Shown: positions 9,369-17,247 of the stretch, in pieces
How positions within the stretch are numbered: position 1 is the stretch's first letter
Layout: every line of letters begins with the position of its first letter
Assembly: GCF_031846275.1 (NCBI RefSeq)
Contig: NZ_JAVRIB010000012.1
Coordinates: 1 to 64,000 of the forward strand
Direction: 5' to 3'
Length of the DNA: 64,000 bases
Source of the DNA: Spectribacter hydrogenoxidans
GTDB lineage: Bacteria; Pseudomonadota; Gammaproteobacteria; Nevskiales; Salinisphaeraceae
Translations under genes and position numbers: made by a program
The notes under the pieces: generated by a model
Database searches by the model: none
Seen by the model: the letters and a program-made list of their open reading frames with translations, nothing else
Told to the model about the DNA's origin: nothing

Positions 9369-9389
9369 ATGACTAAATTTTTTAGTCAT
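9369..9389. repeat. Perfect 21-bp AT-rich inverted repeat after hsdM
   Basis: ATGACTAAA and TTTAGTCAT are separated by TTT, giving a perfect nine-base-pair stem. It lies in the 118-base gap between the converging hsdM and hydrolase genes. It may act as a bidirectional terminator or mark the edge of the defence island; no following T-run or flanking target duplication is seen. Confidence 0.6.
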
Positions 9390-9439
9390 GCACCGGAGCC
9401 TACCCTCACGTCTTGTACTTAGCGCTACATCCTTGCGGT

Positions 9440-10294
9440 TTAGTCGGGACCTCGAAGTACCGCTGCAACGAATTCAAGGAAAGTTTCTTGATAAATGGCT
9501 TGATTTCGAGCCATCGTCTCATTGTGCCCGCCACGTAGCGCCACCAGCCGGGCGCCCGCCGCCTCCGCCAACCGTTCCCCGTGATGAAACCCGATGATGT
9601 CGTCCTCCCGGGAATGCAGTACCAGAATCGGGATGTCGACGTCGGGGATTCGATCCAGCGTGTTGTAGCTGAGCCGTGCGAGTTGCCGTACCGGCAGCCA
9701 GGGATATACCTCGCCGGCGATGTCCGGCACCGAGGTGAAGGTGGAATCCAGAATCAGGCCGGCCGGTTCCACTTTTGTGGCCAGCCAGGCGGCCACGGCG
9801 CCGCCCAGCGACTGGCCGTGCAGGATGATCTGGTCCGGCGGTATTCGCCGGCGTTCAACCAGATAGGACCAGGCGGCTTCGGCGTCGCGGTAGGTGCCGG
9901 GCTCGCTGGGCTTACCGGTAGATTGGCCGTAGCCGCGGTAGTCGATGGTCAGGACTGACAACCCGATGTGGTGGAACAGGGCGAGCAGGTCGATGCGATC
10001 GCCGATGTTGCCGGCGTTGCCGTGGAAGTGCAGTAGGGTGGCCTTGGCGTCGGGGGCCGGGACGTACCAGCCGTGCAGGGTTTCGCCGTCGGTGGTTTCC
10101 AGGTGAACGTCTTCGTAAGCCAGCCCGACATCGGCCGGCGTGGCTCGCAGGTCGCGGCCCGGAGTGTTGGGCATGAACAGCAGGCGTTCCTGGAACACGA
10201 ACATGCAGCCGGCCAGCAGCAGGAACGCGGCGCCGCCGGCGAGCAGCAGGGTGAGGATCATGCGGGGCACGGTCGGCCGGTCACGACGCATCAA
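9440..10294 (-). CDS. Membrane-anchored alpha/beta hydrolase
   Basis: The 284-residue protein starts with a hydrophobic segment (about 12-32, MILTLLLAGGAAFLLLAG), so it is membrane-anchored or secreted, possibly a lipoprotein because LLLAGC forms a lipobox-like sequence. The hydrolase domain shows the oxyanion region LLHFHGNAGN, the nucleophile elbow GQSLGG, an acid in HSREDDIIG and the histidine in GGHNET. This is the pattern of the YfhR/BEM46-like family, whose substrates are mostly unknown. The start is uncertain between the paired methionines at 10294 and 10291. It follows the SDR gene by 48 bases on the same strand and may be cotranscribed. Confidence 0.88.
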   Translation of the reverse strand: MMRRDRPTVPRMILTLLLAGGAAFLLLAGCMFVFQERLLFMPNTPGRDLRATPADVGLAYEDVHLETTDGETLHGWYVPAPDAKATLLHFHGNAGNIGDRIDLLALFHHIGLSVLTIDYRGYGQSTGKPSEPGTYRDAEAAWSYLVERRRIPPDQIILHGQSLGGAVAAWLATKVEPAGLILDSTFTSVPDIAGEVYPWLPVRQLARLSYNTLDRIPDVDIPILVLHSREDDIIGFHHGERLAEAAGARLVALRGGHNETMARNQAIYQETFLEFVAAVLRGPD

Positions 10295-10342
10295 CCATCC
10301 ACGGGCTCGCCTGCCGGTTTCGCTGGCTCGAGCATGCTGTCT

Positions 10343-11410
10343 TCAGGCAGTGCGCTTTTTCAGCCGGCCGCTGTCGATCAGCTGGGCGAAGAAGTCGTTC
10401 ATGGATTCTTCCAGCGGCCGGTAGGTCATGCCCAGGATGTCGCGGCTGCGGCGGTTGTCGGCCCGCCAGGGCAGGTCGACATTGCGGCTGATGAACTCGC
10501 GCGTCAGGCCCTTGGTGGTCAGCGGGCCCACCAGCCAGACCAGCCACTTGGGCAGCTTGCGGCGGGGAATGGGGTAGGCGTCGCCGTAGCGGTCCAGCAG
10601 GGTGCGGGCCATTTCCAGGAAGCCGGTGTTGTGGCCGGAAACGATGAAGCGGCCCTCGGCTTCGGGCACGAAGGCGGCGCGGACATGGGCCTCGGCCACG
10701 TCGCGCACGTCCACGGCGCCGAAGCCGATGTCCGGTATGCCCATTCTCATGGTGCCGTCGCCGATCTGCTTGACGATGTTGAAGCTCTCGGAGGTGGCCT
10801 TCGCGTTGGTGCCCGGGCCGATCACCAGCGACGGGTTCACCGTGACCAGCCGCCAGCGGGACTGGGCGTCCGCGATCTTCCAGGCTTCCTTTTCGGCCAG
10901 CAGCTTGGAGTAGGAATAGGCCTGGTGATCCACGGAGGAACTGGAGTTCCAGATTTCCTCGGTGAACACGCCGTTCGGCGTGTCGGCCAGGTCGGCGTTG
11001 TCGCCGTAGATGGCGGCACAGCTGCTGGTGAGCACCACGCGTTCCACCGAGGGTGTGTCGTTGACCGATTCCAGCACGTTGCGGGTGCCCAGCTGGGCGG
11101 GTTCGATCAGGTCCTTCTGCGGGTCCTTCACGGCGATGGTGAACGGCGAGGCGGTGTGGAAGACGATCGAGCAGCCGGCCATGGCTTCCTTGTACGAGCC
11201 GGGCGTGAGCAGATCGGCTCCGAAGTAGCGGATGCTGCCGGGGGCGTCCTCGGCCATGGCGTCCAGGTGGCCGCGTTTTTCGGCGTTGTCCGGATCACGC
11301 ACGGCGGCGTGCACGGTCAGACCGGCGTCGAGCAGGCGCTTGACCAGCCAGCCGGCGACGTAGCCGGTGGCACCGGTGACCATGACGGGTCTGGTGGTAT
11401 CGATATCCAT
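10343..11410 (-). CDS. NAD(P)-dependent epimerase/dehydratase, dihydroflavonol reductase-like
   Basis: The 355-residue protein is an extended short-chain dehydrogenase. The Rossmann dinucleotide loop is TGATGYVAG near residue 12, the catalytic Ser-Tyr-Lys set is supported by LTSSCAAIYG and YSYSKLLAE, and VNPSLVIGPG is typical of the dihydroflavonol-4-reductase/3-beta-HSD-like branch. Such enzymes reduce a carbonyl or oxidise an alcohol on small molecules, often hydroxy-ketones or sugar derivatives; the actual substrate is not evident. It is upstream of and on the same strand as the alpha/beta hydrolase, suggesting a two-gene unit. Length is normal for the family. Confidence 0.9.
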   Translation of the reverse strand: MDIDTTRPVMVTGATGYVAGWLVKRLLDAGLTVHAAVRDPDNAEKRGHLDAMAEDAPGSIRYFGADLLTPGSYKEAMAGCSIVFHTASPFTIAVKDPQKDLIEPAQLGTRNVLESVNDTPSVERVVLTSSCAAIYGDNADLADTPNGVFTEEIWNSSSSVDHQAYSYSKLLAEKEAWKIADAQSRWRLVTVNPSLVIGPGTNAKATSESFNIVKQIGDGTMRMGIPDIGFGAVDVRDVAEAHVRAAFVPEAEGRFIVSGHNTGFLEMARTLLDRYGDAYPIPRRKLPKWLVWLVGPLTTKGLTREFISRNVDLPWRADNRRSRDILGMTYRPLEESMNDFFAQLIDSGRLKKRTA

Positions 11411-11781
11411 ACGACGGGCCTTCGGATTGTTTCACGGGAAATGATGGCAGGTTGACCACACTGGCGCAGCTGTTCGATCGCCCGTGAGACGTTGCGGGTC
11501 GACACGCCCGAGAGCTTCCAGCCTTCTGGCATGGCCCTGGCGATGCCGGGTACCGCTCTCGCTCCAGACGCATCGCCTCGTTCAGTATCGGTACCGCATC
11601 CCCCAGGCCTTCCAGGCCTCGCTCGACAATCAGTGCCGCCGCGGCCATGACTTTATTGGCCTGCCGCCTTTTGCGGCTCGGACCAATTGACGGAAGGGAT
11701 AGCGCACGCCCGGCTTGTCAGTCGCCGACCACGGGGATACGGTGAACGCCCGACAAACACCGACCAACTCCAGAGCGCCTC
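11411..11781. other. Intergenic region with possible gene remnant
   Basis: No secure gene is present in these 371 bases. On the minus strand a frame from 11648 starts MAAAALIVERGLEGLGDAVP with plausible amino-acid composition, then loses protein-like character and runs into the SDR gene. The same frame is open upstream of that ATG to a TGA without another start. This may be a degraded gene fragment or chance in GC-rich DNA. The right end carries the promoter region of the downstream plus-strand gene. Confidence 0.4.
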
Positions 11782-12360
11782 ATGAGCCAGCCCGACCACA
11801 TCACGGCACTTGATCTGCCGGTACCCGAACGAGAGGCGCTGGACGAGGACATGCGCCGCTACTTCGACGTATGCGACGAGAAACTCGGCATGGTGCCCAA
11901 CGTGCTCGCCGCCTACAGCTTCGACCAGGACAAGCTGCGTAGCTTCGCCGGTCTCTACAACGAACTCATGCTGGGCGATTCCGGGCTGTCCAAGCTGGAA
12001 CGGGAGATGATCGCCGTGGTCGTGTCATCTTCCAACCGCTGCTATTACTGCCTGGTGGCCCACGGGCAGGCCGTGCGCAAGCTTTCCGGGGATCCGGTGC
12101 TCGGCGAGTTGCTGGTGATGAACTACCGCTGCGCCGAACTGTCGACCCGCCATCGCGCCATGCTCGACTTCGCTGTCAAGTTGACCGAGAACTCGCCCGA
12201 AATTGAAGAACCGGACCGACAGGCATTGCGCGACGCCGGCTTCTCCGACCGTGACATCTGGGATATCGGTGCCACGGCCAGTTTCTACAATATGACCAAC
12301 CGCATGAGCGCTGCCGTGGACATGATGCCCAACGCCGAGTACCACTCGATGGACCGTTAG
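11782..12360 (+). CDS. AhpD-like/carboxymuconolactone decarboxylase family protein (peroxidase-related)
   Basis: The 192-residue, all-helical protein carries the AhpD core LEREMIAVVV followed by CYYCLVAH, the Glu, Cys-x2-Cys-x3-His proton-relay arrangement of alkylhydroperoxidase D-like enzymes. It resembles the longer 'uncharacterised peroxidase-related' branch, which has an extra N-terminal region (GMVPNVLAAYS). A role in reducing peroxides or handling thiol redox is likely; decarboxylation of muconolactone is less likely because of the paired cysteines. A related protein begins 31 bases downstream in the same direction, so the two are probably cotranscribed. The start at 11782 gives the expected N-terminus. 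Confidence 0.88.
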   Translation: MSQPDHITALDLPVPEREALDEDMRRYFDVCDEKLGMVPNVLAAYSFDQDKLRSFAGLYNELMLGDSGLSKLEREMIAVVVSSSNRCYYCLVAHGQAVRKLSGDPVLGELLVMNYRCAELSTRHRAMLDFAVKLTENSPEIEEPDRQALRDAGFSDRDIWDIGATASFYNMTNRMSAAVDMMPNAEYHSMDR

Positions 12361-12391
12361 TCGGCCGGAACCCGCAGAACTGGAGACGACC

Positions 12392-12982
12392 ATGAACGAT
12401 GATGCCGCCGGCCCTGCCGAGCGTATTTCCCGCATGGGCATCGCGGACGAAGCCGAACTGCCGCCCAAGGTCGCCAAGCTCTACGAGGGCCTCAGAAAAA
12501 AGGGTGGGGTGCCCAACTGGATCAAGGCGCTGGCCGTGCATCCGGACGTGATGAACCGCTTTGTCGGCTACTACGAAACCCTGTTCAACTCGTCCACCGG
12601 CAAGCTGCCGATGCTGGAGCGCGAGATTGTCGCCACTGTGGTGTCGAACATCAATGGCTGCACCTATTGCACCTTCTATCACACGGGCGGCATGGCCACC
12701 CATCTCGGCAGCAGCGAGCGCGCCCAGCGGATTGCGCACAATTACCGCGAGGTCGATCTGAGTGAGCGACAACGCGCCATGTGCGATTTCGCGGTCAAGG
12801 TCACCGAGCAGCCTGACCTCATGCAGGACACCGATTTTGATGCTGTGCGCGCTGTCGGCCTGGACGACAAGGAAATCTTCGAGTTGCTCGAGATCGCCGC
12901 ATTCTTTTCCTTTTCCAATCGGCTTGCCACGCCGTTGGCGATACTGCCGGACGCCGCGCTATTCGACTACCAGCGGGCCTGA
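12392..12982 (+). CDS. Second AhpD-like/carboxymuconolactone decarboxylase family protein
   Basis: This 196-residue protein has the same layout as its upstream neighbour: GVPNWIKALAVHP near residue 38, LEREIVATVV, then CTYCTFYH, which preserves the Cys-x2-Cys-x3-His site. Sequence similarity between the two is clear at the core but low outside it, so they are old paralogues rather than a recent tandem copy. It likely has a redox or peroxide-related role in the cytoplasm. It lies 60 bases before an acyl-CoA synthetase gene on the same strand, which hints at a shared pathway acting on an organic acid. The start follows CTGGAGACG, a reasonable ribosome site. Confidence 0.87.
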   Translation: MNDDAAGPAERISRMGIADEAELPPKVAKLYEGLRKKGGVPNWIKALAVHPDVMNRFVGYYETLFNSSTGKLPMLEREIVATVVSNINGCTYCTFYHTGGMATHLGSSERAQRIAHNYREVDLSERQRAMCDFAVKVTEQPDLMQDTDFDAVRAVGLDDKEIFELLEIAAFFSFSNRLATPLAILPDAALFDYQRA

Positions 12983-13042
12983 GGGACAGCATCGCGGTCA
13001 AGCCCCAGGGTCGGCCCCCTGCTGGTGGAAAGGAGATAACAC

Positions 13043-14644
13043 ATGAATCTCGCATGGTGGCTGGAACACGCGGCCGATGAGGCGCCGGACAAGGTCGCGC
13101 TGATCGAGGGCCGCAGCGGGATATCGTTGACCTACGGCGCCCTGCGGGATCGTGCGGAGGCAGTGGCGGCCGTCCTGCGCGACGCCGCCGATGTCGGCCC
13201 GGACGACGTCGTGGCCACCCTCATGCCCGATAACGGCTGGCACGTGGCGGTCTTCTACGGCGTGTTGCGGTTGGGGGCGGTATTTTCCGGTTTCAATCGA
13301 ACGCTCGGTCAGGCCAAGTTCGCCATGGACATCGAGCGCTCCCGTGTCCGCGTTCTGGTTGTTGCGGCGGCGTATCGCGAGTTGGCCCAGGCACTGCAGG
13401 CCGAGACCTGTGTGGAGACCGTGCTGGTCTGCGAAGAATCGGAAGTCTCCGAAGACTCCGGAACACCGAACCTGTGCGCGCTGACGACGACACCTCGCGC
13501 GCCGGTGCCGATGGCGCCGCGGATCAGCGCGGACATCGCCGCCGTGAACTTCACCGGGGGCACCTCGGGCGTCGCCAAGGGCGTGATCTTCACCCACGGC
13601 AAGCTGGGCCTTTCCGGTCAGGCCTCGGTGTTCTACGAGCGGCTGACCTCGCGCGATACCAACCTGTCCTGTATCTCCCTGTACCACTCGGGCGGTATCC
13701 AGGATGCCGTCAAGTGGGTCATGGCCGGGGCCACCAATCTGCTCATGAGCGGCTGGGATGGACGCCTGGCGGTGCGGCTGCTGCAGGACTACCGCCCCAC
13801 CTGGATCTATTTCTGGGTGCCCACGATGGTGCGCGACATCATGCGCCAGCCGGAGTGGGAGCAACTGCCGCTTGACGGCGTGGGCTGCCTGCTCGCCGGC
13901 GAGACCGTGCAGCCCGAGATGCACGAGGCGCTGGCCGCCCGGGGCATGCGGGTCTCCAACGGCTACGGCATGACCGAAACCATGCCCATCGCCATTCTCA
14001 AGCCGCAGTTCCTGCATGGCGCCCCGGCGCCGCCCGGCTCCTGTGGCCGGCCGAACAGTGAGCTGTGCGAGGTGGTTCTGAAGGATCCGGAAACGGGCGC
14101 GGTGGTCGACAGCCCGGGTATGCCCGGTGAGGTGTGCGTCCGGGGCGAGGTGGTCACGCCCGGTTACCACAACGATCCGGAGCGCACCGCGGCCGCGGTG
14201 GACGATGAGGGCTACCTGCACACGCAGGACATGGCGCAGTTCGACGCCAGTGGTGACTACTGGCTGGCCGGCCGTGCTGACGACATTATCAATACTGGCG
14301 GCGAAAAGCTTTCGCTGGTGGAGGTGGAAAACGTGCTGCGCACGCACCCCGCGCTGGCCGACGTGGCTTGCATCGGGGTGGCCCACCAGCGTTTCGGCAT
14401 GGTGCCCGGCGCGCTGTTCGTGCCGGCTGAGGATTGCGACGAGGCAGAATTGGCGGCGGCGCTGGATGCCCACTGCCTGGCGTCTCTGGAGCGCTGGAAA
14501 CGCCCTCGCCTGTACGGGCGCCTGACAGAAATTCCCCGCACCATGCCCAAGCGCACCAAGAACATGGCAGCGCTGCGGGAGCTGGTGGCGGGCATCGAAC
14601 TGGACGAAAGCCGGGGCGTGGTCACGCTTGGGCAACTGGGTTGA
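13043..14644 (+). CDS. AMP-dependent acyl-CoA synthetase/ligase
   Basis: The 533-residue enzyme belongs to the ANL adenylating superfamily: carboxylic acid + ATP + CoA to acyl-CoA + AMP + PPi. Visible motifs are the phosphate loop FTGGTSGVAKG, the adenine-binding NGYGMTETMP, and the hinge/C-domain YLHTQDMAQFD with GRADDIINTGGEKLS. The catalytic lysine expected near the C-terminus is plausibly in MPKRTKNM. The acid used is not predictable; medium-chain or aromatic acids are common in this group. The start at 13043 is supported by AAGGAGATAACAC just upstream. It follows two AhpD-like genes, and no further pathway gene is linked. Confidence 0.93.
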   Translation: MNLAWWLEHAADEAPDKVALIEGRSGISLTYGALRDRAEAVAAVLRDAADVGPDDVVATLMPDNGWHVAVFYGVLRLGAVFSGFNRTLGQAKFAMDIERSRVRVLVVAAAYRELAQALQAETCVETVLVCEESEVSEDSGTPNLCALTTTPRAPVPMAPRISADIAAVNFTGGTSGVAKGVIFTHGKLGLSGQASVFYERLTSRDTNLSCISLYHSGGIQDAVKWVMAGATNLLMSGWDGRLAVRLLQDYRPTWIYFWVPTMVRDIMRQPEWEQLPLDGVGCLLAGETVQPEMHEALAARGMRVSNGYGMTETMPIAILKPQFLHGAPAPPGSCGRPNSELCEVVLKDPETGAVVDSPGMPGEVCVRGEVVTPGYHNDPERTAAAVDDEGYLHTQDMAQFDASGDYWLAGRADDIINTGGEKLSLVEVENVLRTHPALADVACIGVAHQRFGMVPGALFVPAEDCDEAELAAALDAHCLASLERWKRPRLYGRLTEIPRTMPKRTKNMAALRELVAGIELDESRGVVTLGQLG

Positions 14645-14920
14645 CCTAGCAGCGACGGTTGCAGTGTGCGGCAATGCTGCCGTGTGGTTGCACCGGTATC
14701 CCACCGGCTACGTCGCAGTGTTCGAGGCTCGCTGAGATCAGGCGCCTGGCATCTCATCGTTCGCAGTGCCTGCAGGCGCGTTCACGTTCTCCTCGTCGAT
14801 GGCCATCTGGCGCGCTGCGTGGCGCCCGCGACCATGGTTTGCGGCACTGCTTTCTCGACTTTGGGCGGCTGGCCGGGAAGGGGTTAGTATCGGAACTGCT
14901 CGAACTGGAGGAATATGCTT

Positions 14921-15355
14921 ATGACTGATGAACACACGTACAAGGGAAGCTGCTTCTGCGGTGCAGTTCAACTCACCGTCACGGGCGAGCCAGCCGCCAT
15001 GGGTTATTGCCATTGCGAATCGTGTCGCCATTGGTCTGCAGGGCCAGTGAATGCCTTCACCCTGTGGAAGCCGGAGGCAGTGCAGATCACCCAGGGTGCC
15101 GACAACGTCGGTACATACAATAAGTCGCCAAACAGTTATCGGAAATGGTGCGAAACCTGTGGTGGTCACGTACTGACCGAGCATCCAGGCATGGGCCTGA
15201 CCGATGTGTACGCGGCGGTGATCCCGGATTTTCCCTTTCAACCCGGTGTTCACGTCCATTACCAGGAAACCGTGCTGAGAATAAGGGATGGACTGCCCAA
15301 GCTGAAGGATGTCCCGGAGGAACTGGGCGGTTCGGGTGAAAGCATCGCGGAGTGA
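14921..15355 (+). CDS. GFA family (DUF636/CENP-V) zinc protein
   Basis: The 144-residue protein has the cysteine pattern of the glutathione-dependent formaldehyde-activating (GFA) fold: CFCGAVQL near residue 11, YCHCESCRHWSAG near 31 and WCETCGGHV near 78, which bind zinc. Proteins of this family are usually annotated as GFA-like, but true formaldehyde activation is shown for few. The start at 14921 is preferred over 14915 because GGAGG at 14907-14911 is then nine bases away rather than three. It is an isolated plus-strand gene after 270 bases without a gene. Cytoplasmic, no signal peptide. Confidence 0.9.
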   Translation: MTDEHTYKGSCFCGAVQLTVTGEPAAMGYCHCESCRHWSAGPVNAFTLWKPEAVQITQGADNVGTYNKSPNSYRKWCETCGGHVLTEHPGMGLTDVYAAVIPDFPFQPGVHVHYQETVLRIRDGLPKLKDVPEELGGSGESIAE

Positions 15356-15373
15356 CACTGAGGCCACCGCCGA

Positions 15374-15406
15374 GAGGGTAATTGGAGGGTAATTGGAGGG
15401 TAATTG
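15374..15406. repeat. Three tandem copies of an 11-bp repeat
   Basis: GAGGGTAATTG occurs three times without interruption between the GFA gene and the DUF1428 gene. The copies are identical. Being intergenic and one helical turn long, it could be a short slippage product or a set of phased binding sites. Confidence 0.9.
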
Positions 15407-15559
15407 AATGACGCGGGTGATCGGGGCGATGTCCTGCGTTTTGCCCGGCACGATTAAGCCCGAAACCCTTTGCCTTGCCAGCGCTGGCATCCGAAATCCG
15501 ATCGGTGAATACTTGTTGGGGCGTCTAGCGGGTATTACCTACCTCGGGGGGTTAGTGTC

Positions 15560-15910
15560 ATGAGCTATGTGGACGGGTTCGTGGCCGCAGTACCGGTGGC
15601 CAACAAGCAGGCGTACACGGATTTCGCGCGGCAGGCGCTGCCGTTGTTCAGGGAGTTCGGCATTACCCGCATGGTGGAGTGCTGGGGCGATGACGTGCCC
15701 GACGGCCAGACCACTGATTTCCGCGGGGCGGTCAAGGCCGAGCCGGACGAGGTGGTGGTGTTTTCCTGGATCGAATGGCCGTCGCGGGAAGTGCGGGACG
15801 CGGGGATGAAGAAGATGATGGAAGACCCGCGGATGCAGGAAATGGGCGACATGCCCTTTGACGGGAAGCGGATGATATTCGGCGGGTTCGAGCCGATTCT
15901 CGACGAATGA
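15560..15910 (+). CDS. DUF1428 family protein
   Basis: The 116-residue protein starts MSYVDGFVAAVP and contains MVECWGDDVPDG and FSWIEWPSREVRDAGM, the characteristic wording of the DUF1428 (E. coli YbaA-like) family, which adopts a dimeric alpha/beta-barrel (ferredoxin-like) fold. The function is unknown; a link to general stress has been suggested for YbaA, but nothing here tests it. Length is normal for the family and no targeting signal is seen. It stands alone between a repeat-bearing gap and a minus-strand gene. Confidence 0.93.
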   Translation: MSYVDGFVAAVPVANKQAYTDFARQALPLFREFGITRMVECWGDDVPDGQTTDFRGAVKAEPDEVVVFSWIEWPSREVRDAGMKKMMEDPRMQEMGDMPFDGKRMIFGGFEPILDE

Positions 15911-16029
15911 TTCGCTGATTCCGCCGGGCCGGCGGGGACTACGGTGGCGGGGCGCTGGCCTGAGTCCAGACCTTGTTCGGCACCACGCCGCCGCAATCCC
16001 CTGGTTGATCAAGCCAGATCAGCCCGTGA

Positions 16030-16434
16030 TCAACGCATGCGCCAGTTCCGCTTGCCGGGCGGGCCCATGCGGCGTGTGGCCTGCTCGGAGGGTTTGTCGA
16101 CTTCCTCGAAGCGGGCGAAGTCGGTCACGTTCGACTCGTCGATCTCGACCACTTTGCGCCGGAACGGGGGGCGGCCCTGGGTATCGACCACCATGACCAT
16201 TTCGCCCACTTCCGGCAGGTCCGCGGCCCGGTCTTCCTCGAAGCGGGAGAATTCGGCGGGGGCGTCGGTGGAGACCTGTTCCACCCGGCGATCGTAAGGC
16301 GGCCTGCCGGAGTAGTCGACCACCACAGCACGGCGAACGCCGTCCTTGTCGTCCGAGGCGAAGCCCGGGGCGGTCATCAGCAATCCGAGTGCGGCACTGG
16401 CCGCGGCGGTCGTGAGCATCTGGGTTCGTTTCAT
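16030..16434 (-). CDS. Small exported protein with an internal repeat
   Basis: The 134-residue product has a clear Sec signal peptide (basic MKRTQ, hydrophobic LTTAAASAALGLLMTAPG, cleavage after GFA). The mature part contains two similar halves: VVVDYSGRPPYDRRVEQV followed by FSRFEED, and MVVDTQGRPPFRRKVVEI followed by FARFEEV, so it arose by internal duplication. It is likely periplasmic. I do not recognise a family. The start is the ATG at 16434, preceded by GAGAGGAGCTGAACG, a good ribosome site. It is divergent from the retropepsin-like gene. Composition suits an acidic/basic binding module rather than an enzyme. Confidence 0.72.
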   Translation of the reverse strand: MKRTQMLTTAAASAALGLLMTAPGFASDDKDGVRRAVVVDYSGRPPYDRRVEQVSTDAPAEFSRFEEDRAADLPEVGEMVMVVDTQGRPPFRRKVVEIDESNVTDFARFEEVDKPSEQATRRMGPPGKRNWRMR

Positions 16435-16638
16435 CGTTCAGCTCCTCTCTCAGCTGTTGTACTTCTAGTCGTCCGTGTTGGTGCCGATGCCGGCCGGAAT
16501 GGCACCGGCATGGTGCGATGCCTGACGTAATGCACAACCATGGTGCACTCGTGATCCCTGCCAAACATCGGGTTTCGTCGCAACGGCTTGATAAACCTCT
16601 GATTTCACGTTTGGTACGAGAGTTGCCCCATTAGGTGC

Positions 16639-17124
16639 ATGTTCTCATACAAATGCCATGCACTTGCCCTGATAATCCCGCTGCTTGTCGCGGGCACCGC
16701 GGTGGCGGCCGAGCGCTTCAGCCATACCGCTTCGATGCAGCAGGTCGATTCCGGAAACTATTACGTCCATGCTGATTTTGGCAATGGGGTGGGGGCCGAG
16801 TTCCTGGTGGATACCGGCTCGGGCTATGTGGCGTTGTCCCGGGATACGTTCAAGCGTCTGGAAGGGGATACGTCCATCGAGTATCTGCGCCGGATCACCG
16901 GCCGCATGGCCAATGGTGAACTCGTCACGGTGCCGGTCTATCGGGTCGCCTCGCTGCGGCTGGGCGGGGGCTGTCTGCTGACCGATGTGGAGGTCACGGT
17001 GATGCCCGGCAGCAAGCGCAACATCCTGGGGCTGAGCGCCCTGCGCAAGGCCGAGCCATTTGCCATGCAGTTGAGCCCGCCGAAGCTCCTGCTGTCCAAC
17101 TGCGTGGTCGAGCCCATTACCTAG
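16639..17124 (+). CDS. Secreted retropepsin-like aspartic protease
   Basis: The 161-residue protein has a signal peptide (about 1-23, ending VAGTAVAA) and one copy of the retropepsin domain with the active-site sequence FLVDTGSGYVALS near residue 55. The second half carries VTVMPGSKRNILGLSALRK, matching the strand-loop before the conserved LG(L/M)xxL of bacterial clan AA proteases. Such proteins work as dimers and are expected in the periplasm. Substrate is unknown. A cysteine pair (C112-C154 by rough count) could form a disulfide. It is divergent from the repeat-containing exported protein across a 204-base gap. Confidence 0.82.
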   Translation: MFSYKCHALALIIPLLVAGTAVAAERFSHTASMQQVDSGNYYVHADFGNGVGAEFLVDTGSGYVALSRDTFKRLEGDTSIEYLRRITGRMANGELVTVPVYRVASLRLGGGCLLTDVEVTVMPGSKRNILGLSALRKAEPFAMQLSPPKLLLSNCVVEPIT

Positions 17125-17247
17125 GCGTTTGCCACGCCCGTCAGTCGCGATTCCCCGTGAATCGTCCGGATGAGGCGCATCCGGTTATGCGCTGACGACC
17201 TGGAGCGTGACGTTTTATGTCCGCTTCGAGTCTGTCAGCATCTCCGC

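Noticed and set aside
16481..16550. Operator-like repeats (ATGCCGG/CCGGCAT and repeated CATGGTGC) between two divergent exported-protein genes
   Set aside because: The elements are short and irregular and no regulator is linked; I could not separate them from chance in GC-rich sequence.
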